64,000 nucleotides of DNA from Planctomycetota bacterium (GTDB taxonomy: Bacteria > Planctomycetota > B15-G4 > SIAN01), in NCBI GenBank assembly GCA_028289345.1, contig JANQQL010000015.1, positions 248,001 to 312,000 of the forward strand, given 5' to 3'. Below the pieces are notes generated by a model. The model did no database searches and was not told the DNA's origin. It saw nothing but the letters and a program-made list of their open reading frames with translations. Of the stretch, positions 1-9,470 are shown one piece after another. The position numbers and the translations under genes are program-made. The first letter of the stretch is position 1. Every line of letters starts with the position of its first letter.

Positions 1-3000
1 ATGCGCAACGTCATCACACCATCGTGAAGACTCATTCTTCCAAACCGTCCCGTGGTTCCTTCCCAGATGTTCGATCCCACTCGAACGAAACGATCCACCC
101 GGCCAAACCCATGCATGTCTAGGTCGCCGCCTCCCACCTCCTCGAAGTATTGGCGGTAGTTGAATGACCAGGCGGGACCGAACAGAGACCGATCGTGGTT
201 GACTCGAGTGAGGTGCCGGCGGCGGATCTCGAGATTCACCGCAGGATCGCGGCCTTCGATGAAGAGATCACGTTCCTCCCGCATCTCCTGCCCTGAGTGA
301 GGAAGAATCGTCCCGGGCCCCACCCGATTCATCGCGAACGGACTGCAAGAACCGCCGCCGCCACAACCCGAAGAGACCCCGAGCACCGACCCGCAGGAAG
401 GAGGCCCATTGTGACACGGGGGCTGCTCCTCGCCCTCGACCGGGTAGTCGAAGCTCGCGTAGATCACGCCACTTGACGTCAACGTGATGGTCGTCGATGC
501 CGAACCAGGATCGGCGATCCCCTGGGTGTCTCCGGACCATCCCCAGAATGCGTAGCCAGGATCGGGAGTGGCAGCGATCTGAATGACATCGCCAACGCTT
601 CCGGTGGCTTGCGACGGCCAGACCGAACCGTTCGGCCCGCTCAACACTGTCAAGGTGACCGAGTCCTCCAGGAAGTGCGCGGTCACCGTCGCCGAGACGG
701 AGGTCGTGACCGAAGTATTCGCAGACGCGCTATTGGCCACGAGACCAGGCGGGGAACTCGACCAATGCGAGAAGCTGTACCCTTGCAAAGCCGACGCCGA
801 GATGCCCAATGGACTTCCGGCCGCCACAGAGTTCGTCCCGGCCGGGTTGACCCAACCCCCTTCCGTGGCTCCGACGAAGACCGAGACGTTCGAGTTTCCG
901 GCGTCGTCGAAAGCAGCGTAGATCGTGGCGTCCTGGGAAATCGTGATCGTGGTGTTCCAATCCGAGGGATCGGCAATTCCCGCAATGTCTCCCGTCCAAG
1001 CAACAAACGTGTGCCCCTCGTCTGGGAACGCACGAATCGCCTGCGGAATCCCGGTATCGACGACCCGTGGGCCCCAGGGGATGCACAGCCCGCTCCCATC
1101 GGGATAAACCGTCAGCGTTGCCTGAGCAGGGGTTCCCGAAAAGGTGGCGGTGACCGTCGCATCGACCGAAGTCGTCACCGAGGTTTGCGGGGCGGACGGG
1201 TCCGCGAGAATGCCAGGGGGACTGCTGGACCACCCCTCGAACGTCGCTCCTTGAGAAGGACGAGCGACCACCGTGAAAGGCATGTCATCATTGGTGTCCA
1301 CGATCTCCACACCAGTCGGGATCGTGTCTCCGTCCCCCACCGCAGCGAGGGTCAGTTCGATGTCATCGTCAATCTCTTGGATGGAAAATTCAGCGGTGGC
1401 GTAGCGAATCTGCGCCGGAGGGTTCGTCGCGTGGAATGCCTCAATGACACCCGTCCCATCCTCGGTGTCCTGGTCCTCCCTCAACTCAATCGACCCCGTC
1501 TGAGGGATGTTCCAGTTGCTTTGGTCGAAATGAAACTGCTCGAAGACGAGAAAGCTCGTGTCTGACCCCGAGGCCTTCCCCACACCGACGATCATCGCTT
1601 GGCCTTCGGGAGGCTCCTGATTCAGGACGACCTCGAACTGCTCCGTCGTTCCCTCATCCATCTCTTGGGGAGCGTTCTCAACCACAATGGAAGGCCCGTC
1701 CCCCGTCTCGTCCTCCTCCGCGACGAAGTCTTTCGGGTCAATGGAGATCGAGCCACTGGTCTGAGAGATTCGGAAGGTTGCCTGGCCGTTGCTTGTGTCA
1801 TTGTCTGGTTTCGCTTCGATCTCCAACAGCGCCGTCAGATTCCATTGATCGGGGGTGAACGTTGCCCGAAAAGTCCCCGACGACGGGGGGCTGCCGTTCA
1901 ACACCAGGAGGTCGTTGTCTCCCGACCGCTTCTTGACCTGAATCTTGACGTCGGAGGGCGGTGGCGCGCTGAGGCCGATCCTCTGTACGGCGAATCCGCC
2001 TTCCGGAACGATGAGTGGCTCCTCCGAAACAACAAATGAAATCGCGTCGTTGTCGACTTCGTGGAGGGCAACCAACCGATCATCAATCAGGGAAGAAGGA
2101 TCGGAGATCAGAATCGTCCCAGCTCCATCCACAAAGTTGGAGTCATCCTCCCCCGCCAGCACCAGCACCTCCGCATACTCGTCGAAATTGAACTCATCGA
2201 AGACGACCTGTGTCACTTCTCCCAGACTGAAAAGTGCATCGGAGAAGCCCCCCAAGGAAACCTGCAGGGCCACCTGTTGAGAGGGCGCGGAGGTGAGCCG
2301 AATGCGAAGGAGACTCGATTGTCCCTCGTCGATCACCAACGGGTCTGACTCGACCTCGATCGATGGCGGAGCAGGTGGCAGGAACGTCAGGTTGTCGATG
2401 GCTGCGACGTAGCCAGTGGGTCCCGTTTGGCCAAAAACCAGTGAGCGCCCGACTTGCCCGGGAAACAGGTCGACCTCGAGATAACGCCAGTCGAAGAGTG
2501 TACTCCCGTGAACGGGGGGCGGCTGCAAACCTGCGGGAACAGGATACTGAGCCAAGAGATCGCCCTGACCCGAGGGCTCCGAGTAGACTTGCACATAGTA
2601 GAAGTTCCCATCCCCAGGGTCATCGTCCTCATAGACCGAACGAAGGCTGAACGAGACGAAACCGTCTTCGACGTTGATGACCGAGAACCCAAAGCAGCCG
2701 AGCCCACAGAGTCTGAAATCGAATCCATTGCAGCCCGACGGGTAGTTTGTGATGGGCTGCTGGCCGAGACAGCCTGGATCTCGACCGGCGAGAACGCGGT
2801 GGCCAGTCGCAAATTCGACGCCGTACAGGTCCTTGTAGAAATCGCCAACGACCGTGTTGTGGTCCATCTCATCGAACGTCAAAGGACCGATGATCGCACG
2901 CGCTTGTTCCTCGCGGGCGCATAGTGGAGCGCTCATTGCCCCGAACAGAAACCACGACAGCGCGTTCCTGGTCCACCAGACTCGCAACAGACTCTCAGAC

Positions 3001-3005
3001 GGCAT
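1..3005 (-). CDS. Giant secreted RHS/YD-type protein, N-terminal part (3' end beyond left edge)
   Basis: The frame opens at the ATG at 3005 (GGAGG 7 nt upstream) and stays open to base 1, so about 1,001 N-terminal residues are visible. Residues 1-32 form a signal peptide. About 35-200 look like an unassigned beta-rich domain. About 205-570 resemble Calx-beta-like modules (segments starting VIDEGQSSLLRIRL, IVPEGGF, MDEGTTEQFEVVL). About 575-855 hold four InlB/bacterial-repeat units with motifs such as GYAFWGWSGD and HTFVAWTGD. A Cys/Gly-rich linker (CGGGGSC) follows. From about 890 the sequence matches the conserved opening of RHS proteins (LFIEGRDPAVNLEIRRRHLT, then FGPAWSFNYRQY). RHS proteins are large exported beta-cages, often carrying variable C-terminal toxins or adhesins; the C-terminus here is out of view, so the role is unknown. 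Confidence 0.82.
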   Translation of the reverse strand, partial: MPSESLLRVWWTRNALSWFLFGAMSAPLCAREEQARAIIGPLTFDEMDHNTVVGDFYKDLYGVEFATGHRVLAGRDPGCLGQQPITNYPSGCNGFDFRLCGLGCFGFSVINVEDGFVSFSLRSVYEDDDPGDGNFYYVQVYSEPSGQGDLLAQYPVPAGLQPPPVHGSTLFDWRYLEVDLFPGQVGRSLVFGQTGPTGYVAAIDNLTFLPPAPPSIEVESDPLVIDEGQSSLLRIRLTSAPSQQVALQVSLGGFSDALFSLGEVTQVVFDEFNFDEYAEVLVLAGEDDSNFVDGAGTILISDPSSLIDDRLVALHEVDNDAISFVVSEEPLIVPEGGFAVQRIGLSAPPPSDVKIQVKKRSGDNDLLVLNGSPPSSGTFRATFTPDQWNLTALLEIEAKPDNDTSNGQATFRISQTSGSISIDPKDFVAEEDETGDGPSIVVENAPQEMDEGTTEQFEVVLNQEPPEGQAMIVGVGKASGSDTSFLVFEQFHFDQSNWNIPQTGSIELREDQDTEDGTGVIEAFHATNPPAQIRYATAEFSIQEIDDDIELTLAAVGDGDTIPTGVEIVDTNDDMPFTVVARPSQGATFEGWSSSPPGILADPSAPQTSVTTSVDATVTATFSGTPAQATLTVYPDGSGLCIPWGPRVVDTGIPQAIRAFPDEGHTFVAWTGDIAGIADPSDWNTTITISQDATIYAAFDDAGNSNVSVFVGATEGGWVNPAGTNSVAAGSPLGISASALQGYSFSHWSSSPPGLVANSASANTSVTTSVSATVTAHFLEDSVTLTVLSGPNGSVWPSQATGSVGDVIQIAATPDPGYAFWGWSGDTQGIADPGSASTTITLTSSGVIYASFDYPVEGEEQPPCHNGPPSCGSVLGVSSGCGGGGSCSPFAMNRVGPGTILPHSGQEMREERDLFIEGRDPAVNLEIRRRHLTRVNHDRSLFGPAWSFNYRQYFEEVGGGDLDMHGFGRVDRFVRVGSNIWEGTTGRFGRMSLHDGVMTLR

Positions 3006-3115
3006 CACGTTTCCTCCGACCGTAGACACGCCGGTCCCTGCCTTGAAACCCGGGACCAGAGGACACGGAGCGATTCTCAGACGACGGATGATTCACCAGT
3101 TGACGGCGCCCACCC

Positions 3116-5935
3116 TCAAGGAGCCTGCAGGAGCGTCCACACAACGCTTGCCTGCTCGTCGTCACGTGCCACGGTGACTTGGATCAGGACCTCTTCGTAG
3201 GGTCCGAAATCGGGAGTTCCTTCGTACTTCGCAACTCGTCCCCCAAGCTCCAGGGTTCGAGTGAGCCCTAGCTCGGCGAGAGTCAGAGCCGCGGGAGGGA
3301 CGGGGCTTCCGTCCGGGGGGACGCCACCAATGGTCTCTGACCACTCAAGAAGTCGAGGGTCCCCCGCCGGGTGATTGGAAACCACCTCGACGAAGAAAGG
3401 CTCGCCGGGAGTCAAAGAAAACTCTGCCGGGTCTGGCAAGGCGTCCCCGTCGATGTCGAGGGAGTTGGCAGTCAGCGGGGGAGCCACGCCTCCCGGATCT
3501 CCGGGCTCAATCGAGAACGCAAGATTCGCATACTCGACGGGTTTGAAGGGACTCGCATCCGCTCTCGTGGCCGTGACCAGAAAGTCGTACCTCACGAAGT
3601 CGCCGAACTGGACGGTCCCCTTCAGGTCCGCGATTCCGTGGTTGTCTCCTGCTGGAACCAACGAGAGTCCCGTGGCATCCAGAGTGAGGGGCACCGTGGA
3701 GTTCGTGGTTGGCGGCGACGGAGTCCCGGAAACCGAGACCGCCCATGAGAGCAATCGAGGGTCCTCGGGCGGATGAGTCGAGTCAATCCTTCCCGAGAAT
3801 GCCTGACCGTCTGGGGACAGGTTCACCGGCTCCAACCCAAGCCCGTGCAACAAGCTGAAGGCACTTGGGCTCAGCGTCTCCTTGAGAATCTGGAACCCAA
3901 TCGCAAACGTGTCGAAGGGTTCTTCGCACTCTTCGAACACGGTCACTCCCAATGAAAAACCAAAGAAGTCACCAAACGCGGGTGTCCCTTCGATGCGAAT
4001 CCGGTCCAGAGAGAGGCTGGGATCCCGCGCCAGCGAAGCCACCAAGCCCGCCGCCTGAAGGCTACTCGGAACCATGGTTCCATCTGGCAGAAGCCCCACG
4101 ACAGTCACGGCCCAATCGAGATCACACCGCTCATCCTCCTCGAGGATCAGGTCCGCGGTGAACTCCTCGCCATCGGGCAAGTAGTTGACGGAAGTCGCGG
4201 GATACCTGAGATACCCAGTGAGAGGGTGGTCCACGTCAATGGTGAGACGCTGGGACGGAATCTCGACCCCTCCATTGTCGTACCGATTGTCCATGGCATG
4301 AAACGTCAGTTCGAACCGGTCGACCTTGCCGCCCCCGAGGGGACCTGGGCCGACACCACCGACCCCGCGGAGCGGTCCAGCAAACTCGAGAATGTCATCG
4401 AAGTCGCCGCTGATCCGCAGACTTCCGTTGGAGCTGTCGGACACGATCCGGTTCAGCGCCGTTTCCCCGGGTCGCCAGATGCCCTGATTGATTGCCAGAA
4501 CCCCGTAACTCGTCGCACTGACAATCCGAAACTCATCGAGGTCGACCAGCCAAACGACGGCCGGTGAATCCTGGGCGGGATAGGTCTGACGATCGGGAGT
4601 CCGCGCACGAAGCTTGACAGAGATCTGCTCTCCCGGGCGCGCGCGAATGACCGGATCGGTATCGATCAGCTCGAAGTTCGTGATCGGACCTGCTCTTCGG
4701 TAATCACGAACCGCCGGCTCCGAGTCACGCAGAGTCTTCGCGTTGTCTGCAAGATTTGCCGCTCCTGTGGGGAGATTGGCGGCTGGGAACATGACACTTG
4801 GATTGGAGAAGTTGCCGATCCGACCCATTGCCGAGATCGGCTGAGGTCCGTGTCCCGCCATGATCGTTTCATAATCCCCGAGCTTCCACCCGTGAGAGAA
4901 CGCAAACCGACCTCTGTCGGTTCCCACGAGATGCCCGCAGCCAAACACATGACCAATCATGTGTGCGAACTGATAAGGCACATCAAGGAGCGCGCTTCGC
5001 TCCATGACAACAAAGGCGTCATCCGGATTCGGGTGAACCATTTGACTCGCCATCGGATTACCAACCGCGGTTTCCGTCAAGAACACCACGATGTCCGCCT
5101 GAACCTGATTCCGGTAAACAAGAAGGTGATCCAAACCCGCGTGGCTTCCGCCAAACATGGTGAGGTCGTCCCAGACTTCTTGCGTCGTCCCCGGTTCTTG
5201 GTAGTCAGGGCATGAGAGACGATCCAATACGATTCGGAAGGAGGCATTGCTTTGGTCCAGCGCGTCCACGAGGTCTGAAAACGCGTCCTCCACCTCGTTG
5301 TAGTAGATGGAAGACGTCAGGCTGGTCGCTGCGACCAGGATTTTGACCTCTTTCGGATGCGGAATGACCAGCTCGGGCTCGCCACTCTGCGGGTCGTCCA
5401 CGCGAGTCGATTCCACCAGAGAGCACTCACCGACACTCAGAGCACCCAGATCATAGTCGCTGACGATCGGCGCTCCGGTTCGCATGCTTACCACTTGGTA
5501 GATGCCAAGAGTCGGAGCAAGAGCTTTCCCATGCACGACTCCATTCCGATAGATGAATCGCACCTTGCTCGCACCTTCGTGACCCACAACATGCCCCTCG
5601 GCACGGAAGTAGGGAGCGACACTGTCACTTTCTTCGGAGTTCACACGGAGTGTGATGACGAAGTCCATCTCCGCGTCACGAAACGCGTTGAAACGGTAGG
5701 TTTCCCCGACGTTCATGGAATAGAAGTCGTTGGTGAACTCCACGGCTTGCGCCCGCACCACAGGAGGCAGGACTTCCGGCCGCGCCAACTCGGTCGGCAC
5801 AAACACATCAAGCTGACCGTGCGAACGATCAGTCAAGAAGACAAAGGTCGCGAGAACCAACATCCACGCCGTCGTAGTCAATGATCGGCCCTTCGGTTCA
5901 CGAGACTCTCTCCCCCACCGGAAGTTGTTCGTCAC
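3116..5935 (-). CDS. Secreted zincin-fold (metallopeptidase-like) protein with altered active site
   Basis: Starts at GTG 5935 with AAGGAG 8 nt upstream; 939 residues. Residues 1-41 are a signal peptide ending SHGQ. The middle contains a zincin signature at H325-H335, read as AHMIGHVFGCGH, followed by SHGWKLGDYETIMAGHG, where the Met of YETIMAG resembles the Met-turn of M12/reprolysin-like peptidases. All three zinc-ligand His are present, but the catalytic Glu after the first His is Met326, so peptidase activity is doubtful. From about residue 590 three related segments of roughly 100 residues follow, each with a core like GTPxFGxF and a PRLLxW motif. It lies downstream of the exported protein at 6344-7240 and upstream of the RHS gene, all on the same strand. 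Confidence 0.8.
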   Translation of the reverse strand: MTNNFRWGRESREPKGRSLTTTAWMLVLATFVFLTDRSHGQLDVFVPTELARPEVLPPVVRAQAVEFTNDFYSMNVGETYRFNAFRDAEMDFVITLRVNSEESDSVAPYFRAEGHVVGHEGASKVRFIYRNGVVHGKALAPTLGIYQVVSMRTGAPIVSDYDLGALSVGECSLVESTRVDDPQSGEPELVIPHPKEVKILVAATSLTSSIYYNEVEDAFSDLVDALDQSNASFRIVLDRLSCPDYQEPGTTQEVWDDLTMFGGSHAGLDHLLVYRNQVQADIVVFLTETAVGNPMASQMVHPNPDDAFVVMERSALLDVPYQFAHMIGHVFGCGHLVGTDRGRFAFSHGWKLGDYETIMAGHGPQPISAMGRIGNFSNPSVMFPAANLPTGAANLADNAKTLRDSEPAVRDYRRAGPITNFELIDTDPVIRARPGEQISVKLRARTPDRQTYPAQDSPAVVWLVDLDEFRIVSATSYGVLAINQGIWRPGETALNRIVSDSSNGSLRISGDFDDILEFAGPLRGVGGVGPGPLGGGKVDRFELTFHAMDNRYDNGGVEIPSQRLTIDVDHPLTGYLRYPATSVNYLPDGEEFTADLILEEDERCDLDWAVTVVGLLPDGTMVPSSLQAAGLVASLARDPSLSLDRIRIEGTPAFGDFFGFSLGVTVFEECEEPFDTFAIGFQILKETLSPSAFSLLHGLGLEPVNLSPDGQAFSGRIDSTHPPEDPRLLSWAVSVSGTPSPPTTNSTVPLTLDATGLSLVPAGDNHGIADLKGTVQFGDFVRYDFLVTATRADASPFKPVEYANLAFSIEPGDPGGVAPPLTANSLDIDGDALPDPAEFSLTPGEPFFVEVVSNHPAGDPRLLEWSETIGGVPPDGSPVPPAALTLAELGLTRTLELGGRVAKYEGTPDFGPYEEVLIQVTVARDDEQASVVWTLLQAP

Positions 5936-6343
5936 GGATCAGGCTCCTTGCTGCCGACGCGCTCCCTATCGAGGCGTCGCTCAGAGACCTGGTGAGCCCG
6001 CGTGACAGAATCTCGTCAACTTTCTCTGCGCGGTCCCCGTGTGGAGTCCCTGCGTGTTCTTCAACATCGCGCCGTTCGTCGAATGGAACTCGATGTCGAA
6101 GTGGGGAGCCCTCTCAGGAATGAGTTGCAAAGCTCCCAATGGTCTTTCGCCGGTCGCGCGGCAGTCAACCAAGAGTGGCGCCACCCGCACCGCTCTTGTC
6201 AATCGAGAATGGCGGCACGCAGACAAGCAGAGAGATCCGACCGCGGTGAGGGATGGAACCGGTCGGATGCGGAAATCCAATGCCAGCCTTCGGTGAGGAG
6301 GTGCTTGGAGCAGAAGTCGAAAAGCACTCCCGACGGACGCTGG
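5936..6343. other. Intergenic stretch, no gene seen
   Basis: About 400 bases between the stop of the upstream minus gene and the GTG of the zincin-like gene. The open frames here give low-plausibility peptides without a ribosome-binding site. It probably holds the promoter of the zincin-like gene; no clear -35/-10 pair or terminator was recognised. Confidence 0.5.
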
Positions 6344-7240
6344 CTACTCGTTGGAAACATCGTTCCGGGCAACCGTCGACTCTACGCAGATCGATGACCG
6401 GACCTTCCCTCGGAACCAACGCTCCTTGGATCGCACCAGCTGAAGATGAACCAGTCCCCTCTTCACCAATCCGGTTCGGGAGTCGATGACGACTGCTTGA
6501 TGTCGATGTCCGTTGAGTGGCTTTTCATCTTCGCCGAGAACCACTCGACTCGTGGTTCGAATGACGCTCTCTTCTCGGCTCGCACGGACCAGCGTATTCA
6601 CGTTTTCGCTCTTCACGGCGATCGCTTCTGAGTTTCCCAGGTGCTCGTCCAGCGTGTTTGGCCAGGAATCACCCACTGCGATGCCCTGCGGACCCTGGGC
6701 AGGAAACAGCAACCTTGCCTGAGAGCAAAGGGACTCATTCTGAAGGAGCGCCTCGACCATCCCACTGTTGGGCACTCGCAGAACGCGTTGCCTGGTATCC
6801 CTTAGGGAATGATCGACGTCGCTGAGATCGAGGGAGAGACCCGCCCGGTCCACCCGAACTCCGTACTCGACATTTGCAAGGCTCAGCCATGGCGCACGGA
6901 CGTCTTCGAGCACCGTTCCCGGATCTGTCGCGGGTGTTGCTGCCATCGAGTCAAACATCACTTGACCGAACAGCGGGACCTCCACGAAGCCCTTGACTTT
7001 GGTCCATCGAATGACAGCTTCCATGAACTCCGGGGTCACATCGACGACTTCCATCTCGCAACAAATCTCGAGCTGCGTGTTCGCGGAGACGCTGTCCGCC
7101 CCGCCTTCGTCGATGGTGAGTGCCGTCTTCGTGACGACATCGAACACTTCGATTTGTCCCACTCGGAGCTCGTAAGGGAGGGCCGTTGACGGGAAGGAGC
7201 CTTGCATCGCGAAGACCGTTGCCAGAAGAAGGATGTCCAT
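6344..7240 (-). CDS. Exported protein of unknown function (DUF6263-like at most)
   Basis: The frame extends further upstream, but the ATG at 7240 is preferred: it follows AAAGGAA and begins a short signal peptide (MDILLLATVFAMQGSFPSTA). The product is 298 residues. The mature part is beta-rich, with a repeated pattern of short strands, and two Cys occur in EICCEM. The general plan (exported, about 300 residues, GDSWP and Thr/Val-rich strands) recalls DUF6263-type planctomycete proteins, but this is a resemblance only. It sits 115 bases downstream of the EreA/ChaN-like gene on the same strand and may be co-transcribed with it. No catalytic motif was seen. Confidence 0.62.
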   Translation of the reverse strand: MDILLLATVFAMQGSFPSTALPYELRVGQIEVFDVVTKTALTIDEGGADSVSANTQLEICCEMEVVDVTPEFMEAVIRWTKVKGFVEVPLFGQVMFDSMAATPATDPGTVLEDVRAPWLSLANVEYGVRVDRAGLSLDLSDVDHSLRDTRQRVLRVPNSGMVEALLQNESLCSQARLLFPAQGPQGIAVGDSWPNTLDEHLGNSEAIAVKSENVNTLVRASREESVIRTTSRVVLGEDEKPLNGHRHQAVVIDSRTGLVKRGLVHLQLVRSKERWFRGKVRSSICVESTVARNDVSNE

Positions 7241-7355
7241 GCTGAGGTTCCTTTCGGGAGAGTCGTCTTGGCCCCACAAATGGCGAGTGCCCAAGCGGAA
7301 GCCCTTGGCAGGTCGCAGGAATCGAACCGAGCCTCGCGCCCCGACACCAAATGGG

Positions 7356-8714
7356 TCATCGCAACTCGAGGCGCTCCCGCCACACGACTTCGCCGCTCGG
7401 GGCCACGACACGGAGCTCATAGTTGAGTCCCGGGCGAAGCAACAAGACGGGGGGTTGCCCCTCCCGCCAGATCACACAGTCAAGGGGAACGGCCTCAGGC
7501 GACTCGTCCGCGACCCTTGCTTGGATCGCAAGAGGCTTTCCCAAGCCCGGTCGCTCGTCAAAGTTTCCGGTGTCAAGGTCAACTTCGCGGCGCAAGCCTC
7601 CCATCTTCATCCAATGGGGACGGCCAGACTCAATTCGGGAACGCGGAAGAAAGACAGAGACATCGATGTAGGACGTTGCGGAGAAGGGATGTCCCTCCTC
7701 GGAGACGAACACCGTTGCTTCGGAACGAAGGCCGACGCCTTCCGCCTCACGATAGAGGGGATGCTCGTACTCCAGAGAGTGCGCCTCCTTCATGACCATC
7801 AGATCGACGGTCAAGGGATCAATGCCACTGTGTTGGCGAAAGCGCCCACCCATGGGGACAAGCGAAGGCATCGAACCATCGGGAGTAGCGAGTGGCATCT
7901 CACTCATGTGGTGGCGTCCACTCCAGACGAGCACGCGAGCCTCGGGCTCGGCTCGGAGGAGCTCTGCCAGGTTCTTGCCCTGCTGCTCCTCGCGCCAGCT
8001 CTGCCGCCCCATGGGCATTCCCGCATATTCTTCGGGAATGGTCGAGAAGTCCGCTTCATACCCGACGACCTTCCATCCGAGGCCGAGAGCGCGACGAACG
8101 AGATCTCCCAGCGCCGGGTCCTTCGTATAGAAGCCATCGGAAGTCAGGGGATATCCACGCGCAGCGAGCGCCGCTTCGTCCGCGTCCAGGGTCTCGAGGG
8201 CCAGATGAGTGAATCCGGCCTGCGCAAGTGGCTCGAGGAGTTGATTGGCAAAAGCACGCTCCTGACTGCGGCGATGCTCTTCGTTGAGCATGACGACCCG
8301 CTGGCGGCGGGCAAGTTTGACGATTTCTTCCATCGCCGGTCGCGGCTCCAATTCGCCAAGCCGCGAGTCGTCAGCTCCCGCGGCCTTCTCTCTGGCATAG
8401 GCGAGGCTATCCAGGCGAATTGAGTTTTTGGCGTCATGAACAAAGGTCAGGCGCGTCGCCAGAAGATCCATCCACAAGTTTTCTTGACCGAGGGCGCGCA
8501 CCTGCGGTGAGACCTCCTCGAGGGCGACGATGGTGGCCAACACACCTCTTGGTTCCGCCTGTCGAAGAACCGTGATCAGATCAAACTCGGAATCCTGGGC
8601 ACTGACCGGCGCAACAACAAACATGCAAAACAGGGAGACAAGCAACATGGGAAGCGTCGTTCCGCTCCAAGCCTGCATTCTCATGCCCCACTCCCTTGTT
8701 GCGAGGTGATTCAT
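7356..8714 (-). CDS. Exported EreA/ChaN-like superfamily protein
   Basis: Translation most likely starts at ATG 8714, with GAGGGAGG ending 4 nt upstream; a TTG immediately before it is too close to the Shine-Dalgarno. Product 452 residues. A signal peptide covers about residues 1-40 (hydrophobic run LPMLLVSLFCMFVVAPVSA). The core contains VVMLNEEHRRS, then HLALETLD and later VLVWSGRHHMSE. This is the pattern of the erythromycin-esterase/ChaN/TIKI superfamily, in which the conserved Glu/His residues line the active or ligand pocket. Signal-bearing homologues act in the periplasm or as lipoproteins; the substrate cannot be told here. A C-terminal domain of about 100 residues looks beta-rich and ends VVWRERLELR. 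Confidence 0.72.
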   Translation of the reverse strand: MNHLATREWGMRMQAWSGTTLPMLLVSLFCMFVVAPVSAQDSEFDLITVLRQAEPRGVLATIVALEEVSPQVRALGQENLWMDLLATRLTFVHDAKNSIRLDSLAYAREKAAGADDSRLGELEPRPAMEEIVKLARRQRVVMLNEEHRRSQERAFANQLLEPLAQAGFTHLALETLDADEAALAARGYPLTSDGFYTKDPALGDLVRRALGLGWKVVGYEADFSTIPEEYAGMPMGRQSWREEQQGKNLAELLRAEPEARVLVWSGRHHMSEMPLATPDGSMPSLVPMGGRFRQHSGIDPLTVDLMVMKEAHSLEYEHPLYREAEGVGLRSEATVFVSEEGHPFSATSYIDVSVFLPRSRIESGRPHWMKMGGLRREVDLDTGNFDERPGLGKPLAIQARVADESPEAVPLDCVIWREGQPPVLLLRPGLNYELRVVAPSGEVVWRERLELR

Positions 8715-8898
8715 CAAGCCTCCCTCGTCGGACCAACAAGAAGGTGCTTGGCGATCGAGAAGTCGATCCAGAGATTCCGCACGCTTTGCAAGAGCGCCCT
8801 CGTCTTGAGAATCCCCCGAGGAACAGGTGGAGCCCGCACCTCAAAACTCGTCAACTTTTTCGAACAAGTTCGGGTGCGTGGGGAAGCTCTGCGGGGAG

Positions 8899-9372
8899 CT
8901 ATCCCAGTTTCACCAAGAAGCGCTCGTAGTCGTTGACCCGCGTCCGCTTGCCGCGAAAGACGACCTCATGTCCCTCGTCTTCGAGGCGGGAGCGTTGGGC
9001 GGAAAGGCCTCCCGGGTACTTCTCATTCAGCTCGCCCCCGGATTTCAAGGTCCGCCAATAGGGGACGATGCGGACCTTGCCCTCTTCCTCTTCTTCCCCG
9101 GCGGCCCCTGCCACAACACGCGCATGAATGCCGGTGACGATCGGACAGGCCATGGTCGCGCCGTGCTCCCGTGCCAAGTGCTCGCGAATCTGAAGGACGG
9201 TCAGGAGCTTGCCTTTCGGCACCTTGCGCATGAGAGCGGCCACCTCGGAGGGTGCCGGGATCAGAATCGTCCCCGGTCCGTAGCGCTTCTTCATTCCGCC
9301 AGTCAGCGTCTGGACCCGGGGCATGTTCTTTGCCTCCGCGAGCTTCTCGCGAAAAGTCTTTTTGGTCGACAC
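8899..9372 (-). CDS. MGMT-family (alkyltransferase-like) protein without acceptor Cys
   Basis: Product about 157 residues from GTG 9372. An ATG at 9408 in the same frame would lie at the foot of a strong terminator hairpin, so the GTG after a G-rich Shine-Dalgarno is preferred. The sequence reads as the small MGMT/Ada C-terminal-like fold: VPKGKLLTVLQIREHLA is the helix-turn-helix entrance, then ACPIVTGIHARVVA, PYWRTLKSGGELN, and a GGLSAQRSRLEDEGHEV tail. Where O6-alkylguanine transferases have the PCHR acceptor Cys, this protein has PYWR, as in alkyltransferase-like proteins and a Bacteroidetes group annotated MGMT family. Known relatives bind damaged DNA without repairing it themselves. The gene is flanked by exported-protein genes and is probably transcribed alone. 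Confidence 0.78.
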   Translation of the reverse strand: MSTKKTFREKLAEAKNMPRVQTLTGGMKKRYGPGTILIPAPSEVAALMRKVPKGKLLTVLQIREHLAREHGATMACPIVTGIHARVVAGAAGEEEEEGKVRIVPYWRTLKSGGELNEKYPGGLSAQRSRLEDEGHEVVFRGKRTRVNDYERFLVKLG

Positions 9373-9407
9373 TTCCCATCCCCCATCCCGGTGAGCGGCC
9401 CAATGCA

Positions 9408-9439
9408 AAGAGGGCTCCTCGAGTTCGAGGAGCCCTCTT
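9408..9439 (-). terminator. Strong hairpin, terminator of the PDZ gene
   Basis: A perfect 15-bp inverted repeat (arms 9408-9422 and 9425-9439, 2-nt gap) lies 31 bases after the stop of the minus-strand gene at 9471. On the minus strand it is followed by TTTGCATT; on the plus strand a T-rich tract (TTTCTTTTT) follows a few bases later, so it may also block antisense transcription. Confidence 0.8.
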
Positions 9440-9470
9440 GCGGTCCTGTTTCTTTTTCGCGAGGAGCGGG

